A stretch of 64,000 bases of DNA from Desulfurococcales archaeon (GTDB lineage: Archaea; Thermoproteota; Thermoprotei_A; Sulfolobales; NBVN01). Below are positions 7,908 through 17,201 of the stretch, in pieces (the stretch's first letter is position 1; every line of letters begins with the position of its first letter). Location: contig JAGDWD010000008.1 of the NCBI GenBank assembly GCA_023255955.1, forward strand, positions 1 through 64,000. The letters are read 5' to 3'. A program made the translations under genes and the position numbers. The notes beneath the pieces are model-generated. The model did no database searches, was not told the DNA's origin, and saw only the letters and a list, made by a program, of their open reading frames with translations.

Positions 7908-9104
7908 TTACCTGCCTTCAGCTGTGAGCTCCTTCTTCAAGCTATCCATAGACTCCACCAGCTCTCTCAGCCCAACCCTGAAGTGCTCGGGCTTCATCCC
8001 CAGACCTATCCTCATATACCCCCTCATCTCAAAACACTCTCCCGGTACTAGGAGAACCCCTCTCTGCTTGTATATTGTGTAGGCAAGACCTAACGTGTCC
8101 TCCACCCAGGGAACCCTAACCCATATGAAGGCACCTGACTTAGCTGGGTAAGGCTCAAACAGTTCCTTCCCGGATATCTCAGCTAGGAATACCCGCATAT
8201 TCTCCTCCACGACCCTGCGGGCTCTATCCCTAAGCTTCGCAACTACATCCCGCTTCAGTATGAGTGAGGCTATCTTATCGCTAAGCACTGAGGGGGCTAT
8301 ACTCGTATAGTCCTTCACGCTCCACGCAAGCTCGGAGATCCTCCTAGAGCTAGCCGCAACCCACCCTATCCTAAGGCCTGGAAGTCCGTACGTCTTAGAT
8401 AGCCCGGATACCGAGATGAGGTCTCCCCGCTCCGAGGCTTGAACAACGCTTACCTTAGGCTCCCCCCGCTCAGTACCCCAATACACTTCGTCGAAGACTA
8501 GGGTAGTCCCCAGCCTACTCGCTTCGAGGACTAGCTCCTCTATCTCGCGGTGAGTCATGTAGCTACCAGTAGGATTGTTCGGGTCGTTAACGAAGAGGGC
8601 CTTAGGCCTCAGCGTGGAAACCAGCTCCAGTGCCTTCTGGAGGGGGAACCTCCAGTCGGGTGGCTGTCTCCATATGTAAACAACCTCCGCCCCGACCCAC
8701 CTCAGGAGACCTACTACCTGCATGTAGTTGGGCATATCGACGAGCACTACGTCGTTCTCCCGGACTAAGCTGAGGACTGTGACTAGGTTCGCCTCTGCCG
8801 AGCCAGCTGTAACGACGATGTTCTCGGGGGGAACCGCGCCCCCGTAGAGTTCGGAGATGGCTTCACGTAGCTCGGGAGAACCCCTAGTCCAGCCATAGCC
8901 AAGTTCCAGACTCCCAAGGCTCTCTAGGTCGACACCGTAATCTCTAAGCTCTGCGAGGGTGAGTGGGTACACACCGCTCTCACTTAGGTTTATTCTGGCT
9001 ACGGTCTCATGTAGTGACTGCCACCTCTCGAGGCAGAATGAGGGTAGACCATCTGCTACCTCTCCAGTCAGCTTACTGAGAAGATCCCTAGGTAAGCTCA
9101 CCAT
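7908..9104 (-). CDS. PLP-dependent class I/II aminotransferase
   Basis: Fold-type I transaminase of 398 residues. Visible family marks are NDPNNPTG (substrate and PLP binding, about residue 173), FDEVYWG (the Asp that holds the pyridine nitrogen, about 204), SLSKTYGLPGLRIGW (Schiff-base Lys, about 232) and a late Arg region MRIGLG. The substrate cannot be read from sequence. A minus-strand TATA-like gtttttatgtg at about 9131-9141 puts the transcript start close to ATG 9104, so the mRNA is probably almost leaderless. Confidence 0.9.
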   Translation of the reverse strand: MVSLPRDLLSKLTGEVADGLPSFCLERWQSLHETVARINLSESGVYPLTLAELRDYGVDLESLGSLELGYGWTRGSPELREAISELYGGAVPPENIVVTAGSAEANLVTVLSLVRENDVVLVDMPNYMQVVGLLRWVGAEVVYIWRQPPDWRFPLQKALELVSTLRPKALFVNDPNNPTGSYMTHREIEELVLEASRLGTTLVFDEVYWGTERGEPKVSVVQASERGDLISVSGLSKTYGLPGLRIGWVAASSRRISELAWSVKDYTSIAPSVLSDKIASLILKRDVVAKLRDRARRVVEENMRVFLAEISGKELFEPYPAKSGAFIWVRVPWVEDTLGLAYTIYKQRGVLLVPGECFEMRGYMRIGLGMKPEHFRVGLRELVESMDSLKKELTAEGR

Positions 9105-9359
9105 TCTCTTAACCTATTTATCCAGCTACTCACACATAAAAACACTATAGCTACACTAACACGGGATAATGTTTTAGGGGTATGTAACGCAGCAGTGAGG
9201 TTACTCTTTGCTTCCGAGCCTTTTATCTGTATCTACCTGCTTGTTAACTTACACTAATGTATGTTTCCTACGGGGATGATTATCGGTTTTAATGTGTTGT
9301 AGTACTAAGTAAGCTCTTAAGCAGAGCCGGTCAGAAAAACCACGAGGAAAGCAAGTAAG

Positions 9360-9704
9360 ATGGGAGAGGATAGGATAGTAGGTAAACACGTGTTCGGGGA
9401 GATATACGGGTTCAGAGAGTATTCTCCGGAATACTTAAGGGACCTACTCCTAGAAGCTGCGAAAGTAGCTAACATGCATGTAGTGGAGGCCGTCACGTAC
9501 GAGAAGTCCACTGTCTACGGGGCTGTAGTACTCGTGGAGGAGTCCCACCTGTCGATACATGTGTATAGGGGGCTCTCATACGGGTTCCTCGATATCTATA
9601 CATGTGGAGAGAAGAGCAATCCCGAGCTAGCTTACGACTATGTAGTTGAGAAGCTGAAGCCCTCACACTTTACTAAGAACTACGCAGATAGGTCATCCAG
9701 CTAG
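9360..9704 (+). CDS. speD: Pyruvoyl-dependent decarboxylase, SpeD family (AdoMet or arginine decarboxylase)
   Basis: Proenzyme of 114 residues that cleaves itself before Ser62 in EESHLSIH to form the pyruvoyl cofactor. The catalytic Cys of TCGE is residue 82, and the C-terminal NYADRSS is typical of crenarchaeal members. Known crenarchaeal relatives make either decarboxylated AdoMet or, by a neofunctionalised paralogue, agmatine; sequence alone does not decide here. Odd: the usual HTWPE after the cleavage site reads HVYRG, so the conserved Pro-Glu is missing. It ends 12 bp from the convergent mevalonate kinase gene. Confidence 0.85.
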   Translation: MGEDRIVGKHVFGEIYGFREYSPEYLRDLLLEAAKVANMHVVEAVTYEKSTVYGAVVLVEESHLSIHVYRGLSYGFLDIYTCGEKSNPELAYDYVVEKLKPSHFTKNYADRSSS

Positions 9705-9715
9705 GTCCTCCCTCC

Positions 9716-10720
9716 TCAACTTTTTTCTATGTGTATTTTAATTCCTTCACCCCCGAGCGATGTCCTCATAGTGAAGTCACTCAAGAACCTCAAGACTGTC
9801 TCCACAGTATCTAACTTCTCAGGTGGGCTAAGCGCTATAGCGCACCCACCTCCCCCAGCACCCGTAAGCTTAGCTCCGAGAGCCCCGGAGCTCCTAGCTG
9901 CGTAGACTACTTCGTTAAGTCTCCTAGTGGAGACGCCGAGAGCGTCCAGAAGACCGTGGTTTAAGTTCATAAGCTCACCAAGCCTGCTCAGATCGAACTC
10001 TATTAACGCCTTCTCAGCTTCGTGAACTACGTTCCCTATTAGCTCAACGATTCTACCGTAGAGGTGCGGATACTTCGAGACCCTCTCCCTAACCATTAAC
10101 ACCATATCCCTAGTTCTAAACTCCCTTTCAACATATGAAAGTAGTATTGGGAGGTTGTTATCGATCTTAAGATAGCTCCTCTCCACATTATCACCACTAA
10201 ACCTTATCTTCAGGAACCCACCGTATGTAGCTATAGAGGTATCCATAGGTGAGGCAACTCCCTGAACAGCCTTCTCAACCTCCCAGCCGAGCTTAGCTAT
10301 CTCCTCCCTCGTTAGCTCGTATCCCCCACTATACGCGTAGGCTGTTACTGTTGCTACAGCAACTGCCGCAGAGGTCCCTAACCCAGCCCCGACAGGCATC
10401 TCGGACTTGACGACTAGCTTCACACCGTGCTTACTGCCTAGATACTTGGACACTATCTCCACAGCCTTGTTTAGGTAGGCAATTGCTGGGAGGACGAGCC
10501 CGTAGTCTGTCTCGACGGTTACCTCACCCTCTCTGTATGTCACGATGACGCCGGGAGCTCTCAGGTCCCGGGCCTCGATAGTTATGACACCGTCCGACCT
10601 CGCCTCAGCATATACGTGGACCCTCTTATCTATGGAAGCTACTATAGCGGGCTGACCGTAAACAACTGCGTGCTCACCGAAGAGTGTGACCTTGCCAGGA
10701 GCTGAGACATACACCTTCAA
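9716..10720 (-). CDS. mvk: Mevalonate kinase
   Basis: GHMP-superfamily kinase that phosphorylates mevalonate for isoprenoid lipid synthesis. The 334 residues show the N-terminal SAPGKVTLFGEHAVVYG, the phosphate loop PVGAGLGTSAAV (about 109-120), the catalytic-Asp region SPMDTSIATYGG (about 157) and C-terminal KLTGAGGGGCA (about 280). The start is TTG 10720, with a TATA-like taatttaag about 35 bp upstream on the minus strand. Confidence 0.95.
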   Translation of the reverse strand: MKVYVSAPGKVTLFGEHAVVYGQPAIVASIDKRVHVYAEARSDGVITIEARDLRAPGVIVTYREGEVTVETDYGLVLPAIAYLNKAVEIVSKYLGSKHGVKLVVKSEMPVGAGLGTSAAVAVATVTAYAYSGGYELTREEIAKLGWEVEKAVQGVASPMDTSIATYGGFLKIRFSGDNVERSYLKIDNNLPILLSYVEREFRTRDMVLMVRERVSKYPHLYGRIVELIGNVVHEAEKALIEFDLSRLGELMNLNHGLLDALGVSTRRLNEVVYAARSSGALGAKLTGAGGGGCAIALSPPEKLDTVETVLRFLSDFTMRTSLGGEGIKIHIEKS

Positions 10721-10796
10721 CGCAGAGACCCATGTGGGAATACACTAAGCACTTAAATTAGGTTGACCATTATGAGGTCCCTACAGTAAGGACCCT

Positions 10797-10827
10797 GCCC
10801 TATAACTGAAAGACCCGCTTTCAGGGC
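10797..10827. repeat. Perfect hairpin beside structured repeat A
   Basis: CTGAAAG (10806-10812) pairs exactly with CTTTCAG (10818-10824), with GCCC/GGGC closing the base. The loop side accccgctttcaggg-like core resembles the IS200/IS605-type end seen at 37169-37192. It touches the 5' edge of repeat A but is absent from repeat B, so it is not part of the repeat unit. Confidence 0.4.
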
Positions 10828-10828
10828 C

Positions 10829-11134
10829 GGGGGCTGTTCTGTTTTTGATTGGTGGGTGTTTGGTTTATGATTTTTGTTTTTAGGGTTGCTGTGTTCTGGG
10901 GTTGTGTGTTAAGCTTATAAACTTCATTCTTATAAGTAGCTTGGATACCCCGCTGAGTAATGGGAGCGGTGCTCCGAGCTCTGCGGGGTTAGGTGTAGAT
11001 GTGTCCCGCATGCCGTTCGGGACGAACGCCACCCATGACCCCACAGAGGTACCAAAAACCCTGTGGACGAGGTGGAAGTCCCTAGATGTGGTGAACAAAC
11101 ATAAACCCACATCAACGAGCATCTAGGGACAAAC
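10829..11134 (+). repeat. Dispersed structured-RNA repeat, copy A (full length)
   Basis: About 306 bp. It opens ggctgttctgttttt, continues as a C-poor G/T-rich stretch to about 10910, then a TATA box, then a hairpin-rich section. Visible stems are ACCCCGC/GCGGGGT (near 10945 and 10984) enclosing GGGAGC/GCTCC, GTCCCG 11003-11008 with CGGGAC 11018-11023, CCACAG 11041-11046 with CTGTGG 11061-11066, and TCCCTAGATG 11079-11088 with CATCTAGGGA 11120-11129. It ends acaaacgg. Copies B and C match along almost the whole length, with base changes that keep the stems. No convincing protein is encoded. Together with the flanks it fills the gap 10721-11184. Confidence 0.85.
10914..10922 (+). promoter_or_regulatory. 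TATA box inside structured repeat A
   Basis: cttataaac in the context gttaagcttataaacttcat. Copy B keeps the context as gttaagcttattaacttcat at 13810-13829. Usual spacing places the transcript start near 10945, just where the hairpin-rich part begins, which argues that the repeat carries its own promoter. Confidence 0.5.
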
Positions 11135-11184
11135 GGGAGGTCAGGTTAAAGGCTTTAGATAGTTCTAGTAATGGTGGTGTGAGT

Positions 11185-11943
11185 ATGTACGTTGGTTGTT
11201 GCGGTTACTGTGTCAGTAGGTCGAGGTACTACAAGGTCTTCAAGACTGTTGAGCTCCAGGAGACCTTCTACGATCTTCCTCCACTGGAGCGTTTAGAGAG
11301 TCTTCGGAGGGAGGCACCTGAGGGCTTCGTGTTCAACATGAAGGCGTATCAGGGGGTAACACACGACCTAGACTCACCTACGTGGAGGAGGTCGAGGAGG
11401 AGACCTAGCGAGGAACTGAGGGGTAGGATAGGATATCTCAGGCCCACCAAGGAGAACCTAGAGTTGTGGGATGAGATAGTTGAGAGAGCTAGAGCTATCA
11501 GCGCGAGGGTCGTAGTAGTTCAGACACCTCCCTCATTCGGGTACTCGGAGGAGAACTTCAGGGCTGTCCGAGAGTTCTTCTCCTCCACCGTAACCAGTAA
11601 CTTCATCGTAGGGTGGGAGCCTAGGGGTACCTGGCTCGATAACCCGGATAAGGTGAGGGAGATAGTGGGGGCCTTCGAGAGCCTTATACACGTGGTCGAT
11701 CCTTTCAGAGCTAGGCCCGTGCTGGTGAAGGACGTCAGCTACTTCAGGCTTCACGGTATAGGTGGTAAGGAGGTTAACTACAGCTATAAATATACTGACG
11801 AGAATCTTAGAGCTCTCTGCGGCTTTGTGTCTGAGGTAGCTAGGACGTCTAGGGAGATCTTCATAATGTTTAATAACGTAGCGATGGCTCAGGACTCACA
11901 GAGGTTCATAGCTCTCTGCTCCTCGGGGGTCAGCAATGAGTAG
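11185..11943 (+). CDS. DUF72 (YecE-like) TIM-barrel family protein
   Basis: About 252 residues with the usual DUF72 landmarks: an N-terminal YVGCCGY strand, VELQETFYDLP, FVFNMKAYQG, a central VVVVQTPPSF, GWEPRG, and YFRLHG near residue 190. The family adopts a TIM-barrel fold and its reaction is not established. ATG 11185 follows GGTGG at 11173-11177; an in-frame GTG at 11179 is the alternative. A TATA-like ctttagat at 11153-11160 separates it from repeat A. The 3' end overlaps the archease gene by 8 bp, so the two form an operon. Confidence 0.88.
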   Translation: MYVGCCGYCVSRSRYYKVFKTVELQETFYDLPPLERLESLRREAPEGFVFNMKAYQGVTHDLDSPTWRRSRRRPSEELRGRIGYLRPTKENLELWDEIVERARAISARVVVVQTPPSFGYSEENFRAVREFFSSTVTSNFIVGWEPRGTWLDNPDKVREIVGAFESLIHVVDPFRARPVLVKDVSYFRLHGIGGKEVNYSYKYTDENLRALCGFVSEVARTSREIFIMFNNVAMAQDSQRFIALCSSGVSNE

Positions 11944-12373
11944 CTGCAACTACTTCAAGTTCCTGGAGCACACAGCTGATGTTTATGTTGAGGTGTGTGG
12001 TGAGACTCTGGAGAAGGCGTTCGAGCTAGCTGGGAAGGCTCTCTTCGAGGTTATGACGGATACAAGTAAGGTAGAGCCGAGACAGACGTACGTAGTTGAG
12101 GATAGAGGATTCGACCTAGAGAATGCTCTGTACAGGTGGCTGGAGGATCTACTAATAGAATACGGGAGGTCCGGCACGGTCTTCAGCACCTTCAACGTCG
12201 AATACGTTAGAAAGGAGGGTGAAGAATACGTATTTAGAGCTACATGCTCCGGGGAGCAGTTCGATTCAGAGAAACATGAAGCTAGAACAGAAGTAAAGGC
12301 AGTGACCTACTCACTGATGGAGGTAAGACCGACAGCTAGTGGGTGGATCCTGAGATTCGTACTAGACATCTAA
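11936..12373 (+). CDS. Archease (RtcB tRNA-ligase cofactor)
   Basis: Small metal-binding protein that activates the RNA ligase RtcB by helping guanylylation; it is needed for multiple turnover in tRNA splicing. The 145 residues include FLEHTADV with the metal-binding His/Asp at the N terminus, the acidic ALYRWLEDLLI helix, and HEARTEVKAVTY near residue 108. Length and motifs are standard. rtcB itself is not in the window. Confidence 0.93.
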   Translation: MSSCNYFKFLEHTADVYVEVCGETLEKAFELAGKALFEVMTDTSKVEPRQTYVVEDRGFDLENALYRWLEDLLIEYGRSGTVFSTFNVEYVRKEGEEYVFRATCSGEQFDSEKHEARTEVKAVTYSLMEVRPTASGWILRFVLDI

Positions 12374-12545
12374 CCCTCTCCACCGTTTTCTCTGAATACT
12401 TGCTGATTTACTCACTCGTTTACCTGGGAACCTCCACTACCTACAGAGGTTTAAAGTACCTATATTAGGTCATGGACGTTAGTTAAGCCAGGTAATATGG
12501 GACGGGGATCGTGAACCTAGCTTCCGGTAACTGTCTACGAAATTA

Positions 12546-13700
12546 CTAGATTGATATCTCTAAGGTGCTTCTTGAGGTGAGGGGAGCTACTAGGGCTCTA
12601 CTAGTTAAAGACTCTATGAACATCCTGATGTGGTTGTCGTAGCTGAGGTGCTTACCGACATGGACGTAGAGTCTCTTACCGGCTAAACCAACGGATCTTG
12701 CCAGTTTCAGTAGGGTGGGAACGCTTTTAGATAGGTAGTACTGCTGTCTCAGGTCCCTAGCTAAACGTGTGAAGTGGGACTGTACCCGGTACTTACCTCT
12801 CAGGATGAGTTCAGGGATAAGCCTGCTAGCTATCGATATTCCGTAGAGACCTCCCCCACTTAAGCTCTTCACCATAGCTACCGCATCCCCTAAGCCGACC
12901 ACTCCCTCACCTATAGCCTCTATCGGGTACCCACGCAGTACAGCACCACCGTAAACACCTGAGAACGGCTTGATGCTGCCGTAAAGCTTGGAGGCTAAGG
13001 AGGTCATCATTCTGAGACATTCTAGCGAGCTTATAGAGCGGTTATCTGAGGCACAGCCGATCGTCAGTCCCCTCCCTCCTAGCGGGACTAGCCAGGCAAA
13101 TCCTCCACCGAGGTAACTAGAGATTACTGCTGTGATCGAGTCCTCTATAAGTTCTGATCTGTTCCCAACCTCGACATCGACCTGGACACCGGAAAGAACC
13201 CGCACACACCGTTTCAGCCCTAGAAGACCGGGTAATCTAGCATTATACCCAGACGCTAGGACCAGGTAGTCGTAGTGTGAGCTACCGCTCCTAGACCTCA
13301 CGTCCCAGCCTCCCCCCAATCTTCGAACCTCGTAGACAGGGTCATTATAGGACACCTCAACACCTCTCAGCATGATATCGTTGAGTAGCATCCTCTCGAA
13401 CTTAACCCTATCTAACCTAGTGATAGCGTACCGGTCGTAGCTAAACGAGGCTGAGAGTTTAAGCTCGGGAACTAAGAGTGTGACTAACCTAAAGCGTGCT
13501 AGCTCAGCCTCCCTACTTAGAGGAAGCCTCTCAGCAGTCTCAACTGAGACAAGACCTGTACAGTGCGGCCTAGCCGGGCTTCCCCTAGCCTCGAAAACAC
13601 TTACCTCCAACGACCCGGCACTTCTAATTAGGTAGTAAGCAGAGAGCAGACCTGAAACACCAGCACCTATCACAGCGATCCTCGTGTTCGAGCTATCCAC
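12546..13700 (-). CDS. FAD-dependent geranylgeranyl reductase family protein
   Basis: A 384-residue flavoprotein with N-terminal GAGVSGLLSAYYL (dinucleotide binding, residues about 12-24), the family PHCTGLVS region (about 48) with a Cys-containing motif, and the second FAD motif GLGDAVAMVKSLSGGG (about 267). Relatives saturate the isoprenoid chains of archaeal lipids, but the family also holds other oxidoreductases, so the exact substrate is open. The start is GTG 13700. It diverges from repeat B, which begins about 15 bp upstream. Confidence 0.82.
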   Translation of the reverse strand: MDSSNTRIAVIGAGVSGLLSAYYLIRSAGSLEVSVFEARGSPARPHCTGLVSVETAERLPLSREAELARFRLVTLLVPELKLSASFSYDRYAITRLDRVKFERMLLNDIMLRGVEVSYNDPVYEVRRLGGGWDVRSRSGSSHYDYLVLASGYNARLPGLLGLKRCVRVLSGVQVDVEVGNRSELIEDSITAVISSYLGGGFAWLVPLGGRGLTIGCASDNRSISSLECLRMMTSLASKLYGSIKPFSGVYGGAVLRGYPIEAIGEGVVGLGDAVAMVKSLSGGGLYGISIASRLIPELILRGKYRVQSHFTRLARDLRQQYYLSKSVPTLLKLARSVGLAGKRLYVHVGKHLSYDNHIRMFIESLTSRALVAPLTSRSTLEISI

Positions 13701-13715
13701 AGTAGACCAGGTAAT

Positions 13716-14038
13716 AGTGGGCTGTTCTGTTTTTTATTAGTGGTTGTTGGGTTTATGGTTTTGTTTTGTGATTGGTTGTTTTAGAGTTGCTGTGTCTTGG
13801 GTTTATGCGTTAAGCTTATTAACTTCATCCCTAACCGACATGGACGTAGTGCCAGCTTCAGTAGGGAGCAACGCTCCGAGCTCTGCGGGGTTAGACGTAG
13901 ATGGGAGCTCCGTGCCGTTGGGCTCGACAGCCACCCATGACCCGCAGGGATACCCAAGACCCTGTGAGCGAGGTGGAAGTCCCTAGATGTGATGAGCGAA
14001 CATGAACCCACATCAACGAGCATCTAGGGACAAACGGT
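13716..14038 (+). repeat. Dispersed structured-RNA repeat, copy B (full length)
   Basis: Clear homologue of copy A from ggctgttctgtttttt to acaaacgg, about 323 bp. The TATA-like gcttattaac lies at 13814-13822. The stem that is GTCC/GGAC in A becomes GAGC 13905-13908 with GCTC 13922-13925 here, a set of paired changes. CAGGG/CCCTG and the terminal TCCCTAGATG/CATCTAGGGA pair are kept. The 3' flank 14039-14257 holds no recognised gene; a TATA-like attatag near 14215 may serve the next gene. Confidence 0.85.
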
Positions 14039-14257
14039 AGTGAAGCATAAAACCTGGTATCGGGTATTGCTCAGAACTTCAGCACAAACTACTTACCGAC
14101 CTACCCTACGGGTTCCACGCATATTGTTCAGTAGCTACTGAAAGTAGGAATACTACCTCCCGGCTAGAACAGGTTTGAAGTCCTTGGTGAGGCCTCTTTC
14201 CACTACCACTAGGAAGTTATTATAGCTCTTTCTCACAATTACTTTGGTGTACCGTGC

Positions 14258-14503
14258 TTGGGTGTTAAGGCTTACGTGTTAATCACTACTATAATGGGGA
14301 GTGAGTACGAGGTTTTAGAGGATCTGATTAAGATGGCGGGACCGGATGTTAGTATTCAGGTTGATGTAGTGTACGGAGTGTATGACTTGGTAGTAGTGGT
14401 AGAGGTTAGTGATCTGAGCTCTTTAGATCGGGTAGTAACCAATATAAGACGTCACCCTAAGGTAACAAAAACAGTTACCTTGATCTCCTCCACAGCAAGG
14501 TAG
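14258..14503 (+). CDS. Stand-alone Lrp/AsnC ligand-binding (RAM) domain protein
   Basis: An 81-residue protein equal to the C-terminal sensor half of Lrp/AsnC regulators, without any helix-turn-helix. It opens KAYVLITTIMGSEYEV and has the central GVYDLVVVVEV motif, which forms the dimer and amino-acid pocket in this fold. Such single-domain proteins assemble into rings and may modulate full-length Lrp partners, an inference. The start is TTG 14258 after GGTG at 14245-14248. The following gene is proS with its own TATA box. Confidence 0.85.
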   Translation: MGVKAYVLITTIMGSEYEVLEDLIKMAGPDVSIQVDVVYGVYDLVVVVEVSDLSSLDRVVTNIRRHPKVTKTVTLISSTAR

Positions 14504-14523
14504 GAACAGTGTTGTACAGTTAA

Positions 14524-14533
14524 ACTTATATTT
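14524..14533 (+). promoter_or_regulatory. TATA box of proS
   Basis: acttatattt lies about 32 bp before the proS ATG (14561), the distance expected for a nearly leaderless transcript. Confidence 0.6.
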
Positions 14534-14560
14534 CTTAACGATAAGGGGCGTAGGGGTTGT

Positions 14561-16009
14561 ATGGGGATCTATAGGGACCTGAGGAAAGACTTCGATGAGT
14601 GGTTTGATTGGGTGATACGTGAGGCTGAGATATATGATTACGGGAGGTACCCGATAAAGGGTATGGGTGTCTGGCTACCTTACGGGTTTAAGATAAGGAA
14701 GTACGTGATAGACCTGATGAGGGACCTACTTGACTCTACAGGGCATGAGGAGATATTACTACCTATACTCATACCTGAAAACATCCTCGCGAAGGAGTCT
14801 GAACATGTTCGCGGGTTTGAGGACCAGGTTTACTGGGTCACGCATGGAGGGCTCACACCCCTGGATGTTAAACTAGCTCTGAGACCAACGAGTGAGACAC
14901 CTCTATCGTACTTAGAGTCCTTCTGGATCAAGAGCTACAAACAGCTACCTAAGAAGTACTACCAAGTCGTCAGCATATTCAGATATGAGACAGCTGCTAC
15001 TAGAGCTATGATCAGGGTTAGGGAGGTGACTACGTTCAAGGAGGCCCACACACTGCACGCAACCTTCGAGGACTCTGAGAGGCAGGTGCTGGAAGCTGTC
15101 GACGTGTACAGCAAGTTCTTCACCGAGCTCGGAATCCCCTTCCTAGTGTCTAAGAGGCCTGAGTGGGATAAGTTCCCCGGGGCTGTCTACACCATAGCTT
15201 TCGATACGTTAATGCCTGACGGTAGGACACTGCAGATAGGTACGGTTCACAACCTCGGGAGGTCGTTCACGATAGCTTTCAATGTGTGGGTTCACATGCC
15301 TGACGGATCCATGGAGTACGGTTGGCAGACGAGCTACGGGATATCTGAGAGGGTTGTAGCGACAGTCATATCTGTACATGGGGACTCCGTAGGGCTGAGA
15401 CTGCCCTTCAACTACGCACCTATACAGGTAGTTATAGTACCTATCCCCGCCGCACCCAGCGAGCTGAAGAAGGATGTTGAGGAGCTCTGCGGTAAGATAG
15501 CTGAGAAGCTTAGATCTGCGGGTATTAGGGTAACTATCGACGATAGGGAGGACATGACGCCGGGAGATAAGTTCTATTACTGGGAGAGAAGAGGTGTTCC
15601 ACTGAGGATCGAGGTAGGACCTAGAGAAGTCCAAGCTAAGGTGGTGACCTTAGTGAGGAGGGATAACCGGGAGAGGATAACCGTTAGCTTAGATGAGCTC
15701 TGCGAGACTGTGAGGAAGGTTGGTGAGGAGTATGATAAGGCAATAAAGAGTGAGGCTGCGGAGGCCTTCAGTAAGCATGTGGTGAGGACCTCCGACCTCG
15801 AGGAGGCAGCGAACCTCGTCTCAGCAGGCTACATAGTGGAGGTACCTTGGTGTGGTAGGGTGTCCTGCGCTAATGAAATTGAGCTTAGAGTTGGGGGTAA
15901 GGCTCTCGGAACGCCACTTAAGGTGGATGAAAGCTCTGTTCAGGGGCTTAAGTGTGCTCATTGCGGGAGGGAAGCTAAGGTATTTATGAGGTACTCGAAG
16001 AGGTACTAA
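14561..16009 (+). CDS. proS: Proline--tRNA ligase (archaeal/eukaryal type)
   Basis: Class II synthetase of 482 residues that charges tRNA-Pro. Landmarks are the motif 1 region near 45-70, the LRPTSETPL substrate loop (about 109-117), motif 2 [24 protein letters not shown] (first and last parts visible around 145-168), the anticodon-binding domain after about 290, and the C-terminal zinc-binding domain with paired cysteines (CGRVSC and CAHC) ending in Tyr-rich KRY. This layout is the archaeal type without an editing insertion. It is followed 7 bp later by the TGS GTPase. Confidence 0.96.
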   Translation: MGIYRDLRKDFDEWFDWVIREAEIYDYGRYPIKGMGVWLPYGFKIRKYVIDLMRDLLDSTGHEEILLPILIPENILAKESEHVRGFEDQVYWVTHGGLTPLDVKLALRPTSETPLSYLESFWIKSYKQLPKKYYQVVSIFRYETAATRAMIRVREVTTFKEAHTLHATFEDSERQVLEAVDVYSKFFTELGIPFLVSKRPEWDKFPGAVYTIAFDTLMPDGRTLQIGTVHNLGRSFTIAFNVWVHMPDGSMEYGWQTSYGISERVVATVISVHGDSVGLRLPFNYAPIQVVIVPIPAAPSELKKDVEELCGKIAEKLRSAGIRVTIDDREDMTPGDKFYYWERRGVPLRIEVGPREVQAKVVTLVRRDNRERITVSLDELCETVRKVGEEYDKAIKSEAAEAFSKHVVRTSDLEEAANLVSAGYIVEVPWCGRVSCANEIELRVGGKALGTPLKVDESSVQGLKCAHCGREAKVFMRYSKRY

Positions 16010-16016
16010 CTAATCT

Positions 16017-17201
16017 ATGGTTACTAACCTACCGGCTGAGGCCAGAGCTAAGTGGTTGAAGTACTTAGATGCTAGAACTACTGAGGAAAAGATAAAAGCA
16101 CTTGAGGAATTTCTCTCCGCTGTACCTAAGCATAAGGGCACGGAAAACCTGGTTGCTTGGGCCAGGAAGAAGCTCTCCGAGCTTAGGGAGGAGCTTGAGG
16201 AGAGTAAGAAGAGAAGAGGGGGAGGCCCATCATTCTTCGTTGAGAAGCATGGTGCGGCTCAAGTAGTTCTACTAGGCTATACCCTCTCAGGTAAGAGCTC
16301 CATTTTCAATGCCTTAACTAACGCTAAGTCTAAGGTAACAGGCATCCCCTACACCACCATGTTCCCAGTACCGGGAATGATGGTGTATGAGGATGTGCAG
16401 ATACAGCTCGTAGATACACCACCATTCGCTCCGGAAGGTGTTAAGGTCTCTTGGAGGGGTAGGTTACTGGGTTTAGCTAGGAACGCGGATGCTCTGCTAC
16501 TTGTTCTAGATGTGACGAGAGATTCGGAGGAGCAGTTGAGGAGTATGGTGAAGGATCTTGAAGGTCTAGGAATACTGCTGAGGAAGCCTAGGGGGAGGGT
16601 TCAGATAGAGAGGAGTAAGGCGTACTCCGGGATTAGGTTGGTGAAGATGGGGAAGATAGTTGATGGGACTGAGGATGATGTGAGAAAACTACTTGAGTCG
16701 TACCGTATATACAACGCTCTAGTAAAGATATATGGTGAGGTTTCCTTAGACGACGTAGAGAAATCCCTCTTCGAGGCAGTAGTATACAAGCCATCAGTAG
16801 CGCTACTCAACAAGATCGACCTCATAAGTCAGGAAGAGCTAGATAAGCTTACTAATAGAATAAGGGAGCAGTTCCCCGACATACCGCTAATACCTGTATC
16901 AGCCACTACGAGACAGGGGCTGGAGCTAGTTCCAAAAGCTGTCTTCAACTCACTAGACCTAATTAGGGTATACACTAAAGAGCCTAACTCTAGAGAGCCC
17001 TCGAAAGAGCCTCTAGTCATACCTAAAGGATCTACAGTTGAGGACGCTCTTAAAGTAATACGTGAGGAGTTCATTAAGTACTTTAAGTATGCTAGGATAT
17101 GGGGTCCCTCAGCTAAGTATCCAGGTGAGAAAGTAGGGTTAGACCACGTACTAGCAGATGGGGATATAATCGAGATTAGAACACAGATAAGAGGTATTTA
17201 G
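16017..17201 (+). CDS. OBG/DRG-family GTPase with C-terminal TGS domain
   Basis: A 394-residue GTPase related to archaeal DRG proteins. It has an N-terminal helical region (about 1-75, charged), the P loop GYTLSGKSS (about 87-95), switch region GIPYTTMFPVPG, DTPP (about 133) and NKID (about 265), and ends in a TGS domain (about 325-394) containing the typical late phrase HVLADGDIIEIRT. The P loop differs from the common DRG form GFPSVGKSS. Relatives act on ribosomes; a precise role is not known. It is probably co-transcribed with proS. Confidence 0.9.
   Translation: MVTNLPAEARAKWLKYLDARTTEEKIKALEEFLSAVPKHKGTENLVAWARKKLSELREELEESKKRRGGGPSFFVEKHGAAQVVLLGYTLSGKSSIFNALTNAKSKVTGIPYTTMFPVPGMMVYEDVQIQLVDTPPFAPEGVKVSWRGRLLGLARNADALLLVLDVTRDSEEQLRSMVKDLEGLGILLRKPRGRVQIERSKAYSGIRLVKMGKIVDGTEDDVRKLLESYRIYNALVKIYGEVSLDDVEKSLFEAVVYKPSVALLNKIDLISQEELDKLTNRIREQFPDIPLIPVSATTRQGLELVPKAVFNSLDLIRVYTKEPNSREPSKEPLVIPKGSTVEDALKVIREEFIKYFKYARIWGPSAKYPGEKVGLDHVLADGDIIEIRTQIRGI

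Noticed and set aside
10880-11126. Short open frames on both strands inside repeat copy A (also in B and C)
   Set aside because: Frames are not kept between copies while hairpins are, so coding is unlikely.
14140-14215. Possible further decayed copy of the structured repeat (gaagtccttggtg...accactagga)
   Set aside because: Similarity covers about 20 nt only and the pairing is poor; chance cannot be excluded.
15209-15634. 141-residue minus-strand frame inside proS
   Set aside because: Lies wholly within a firmly identified gene and has no family features.
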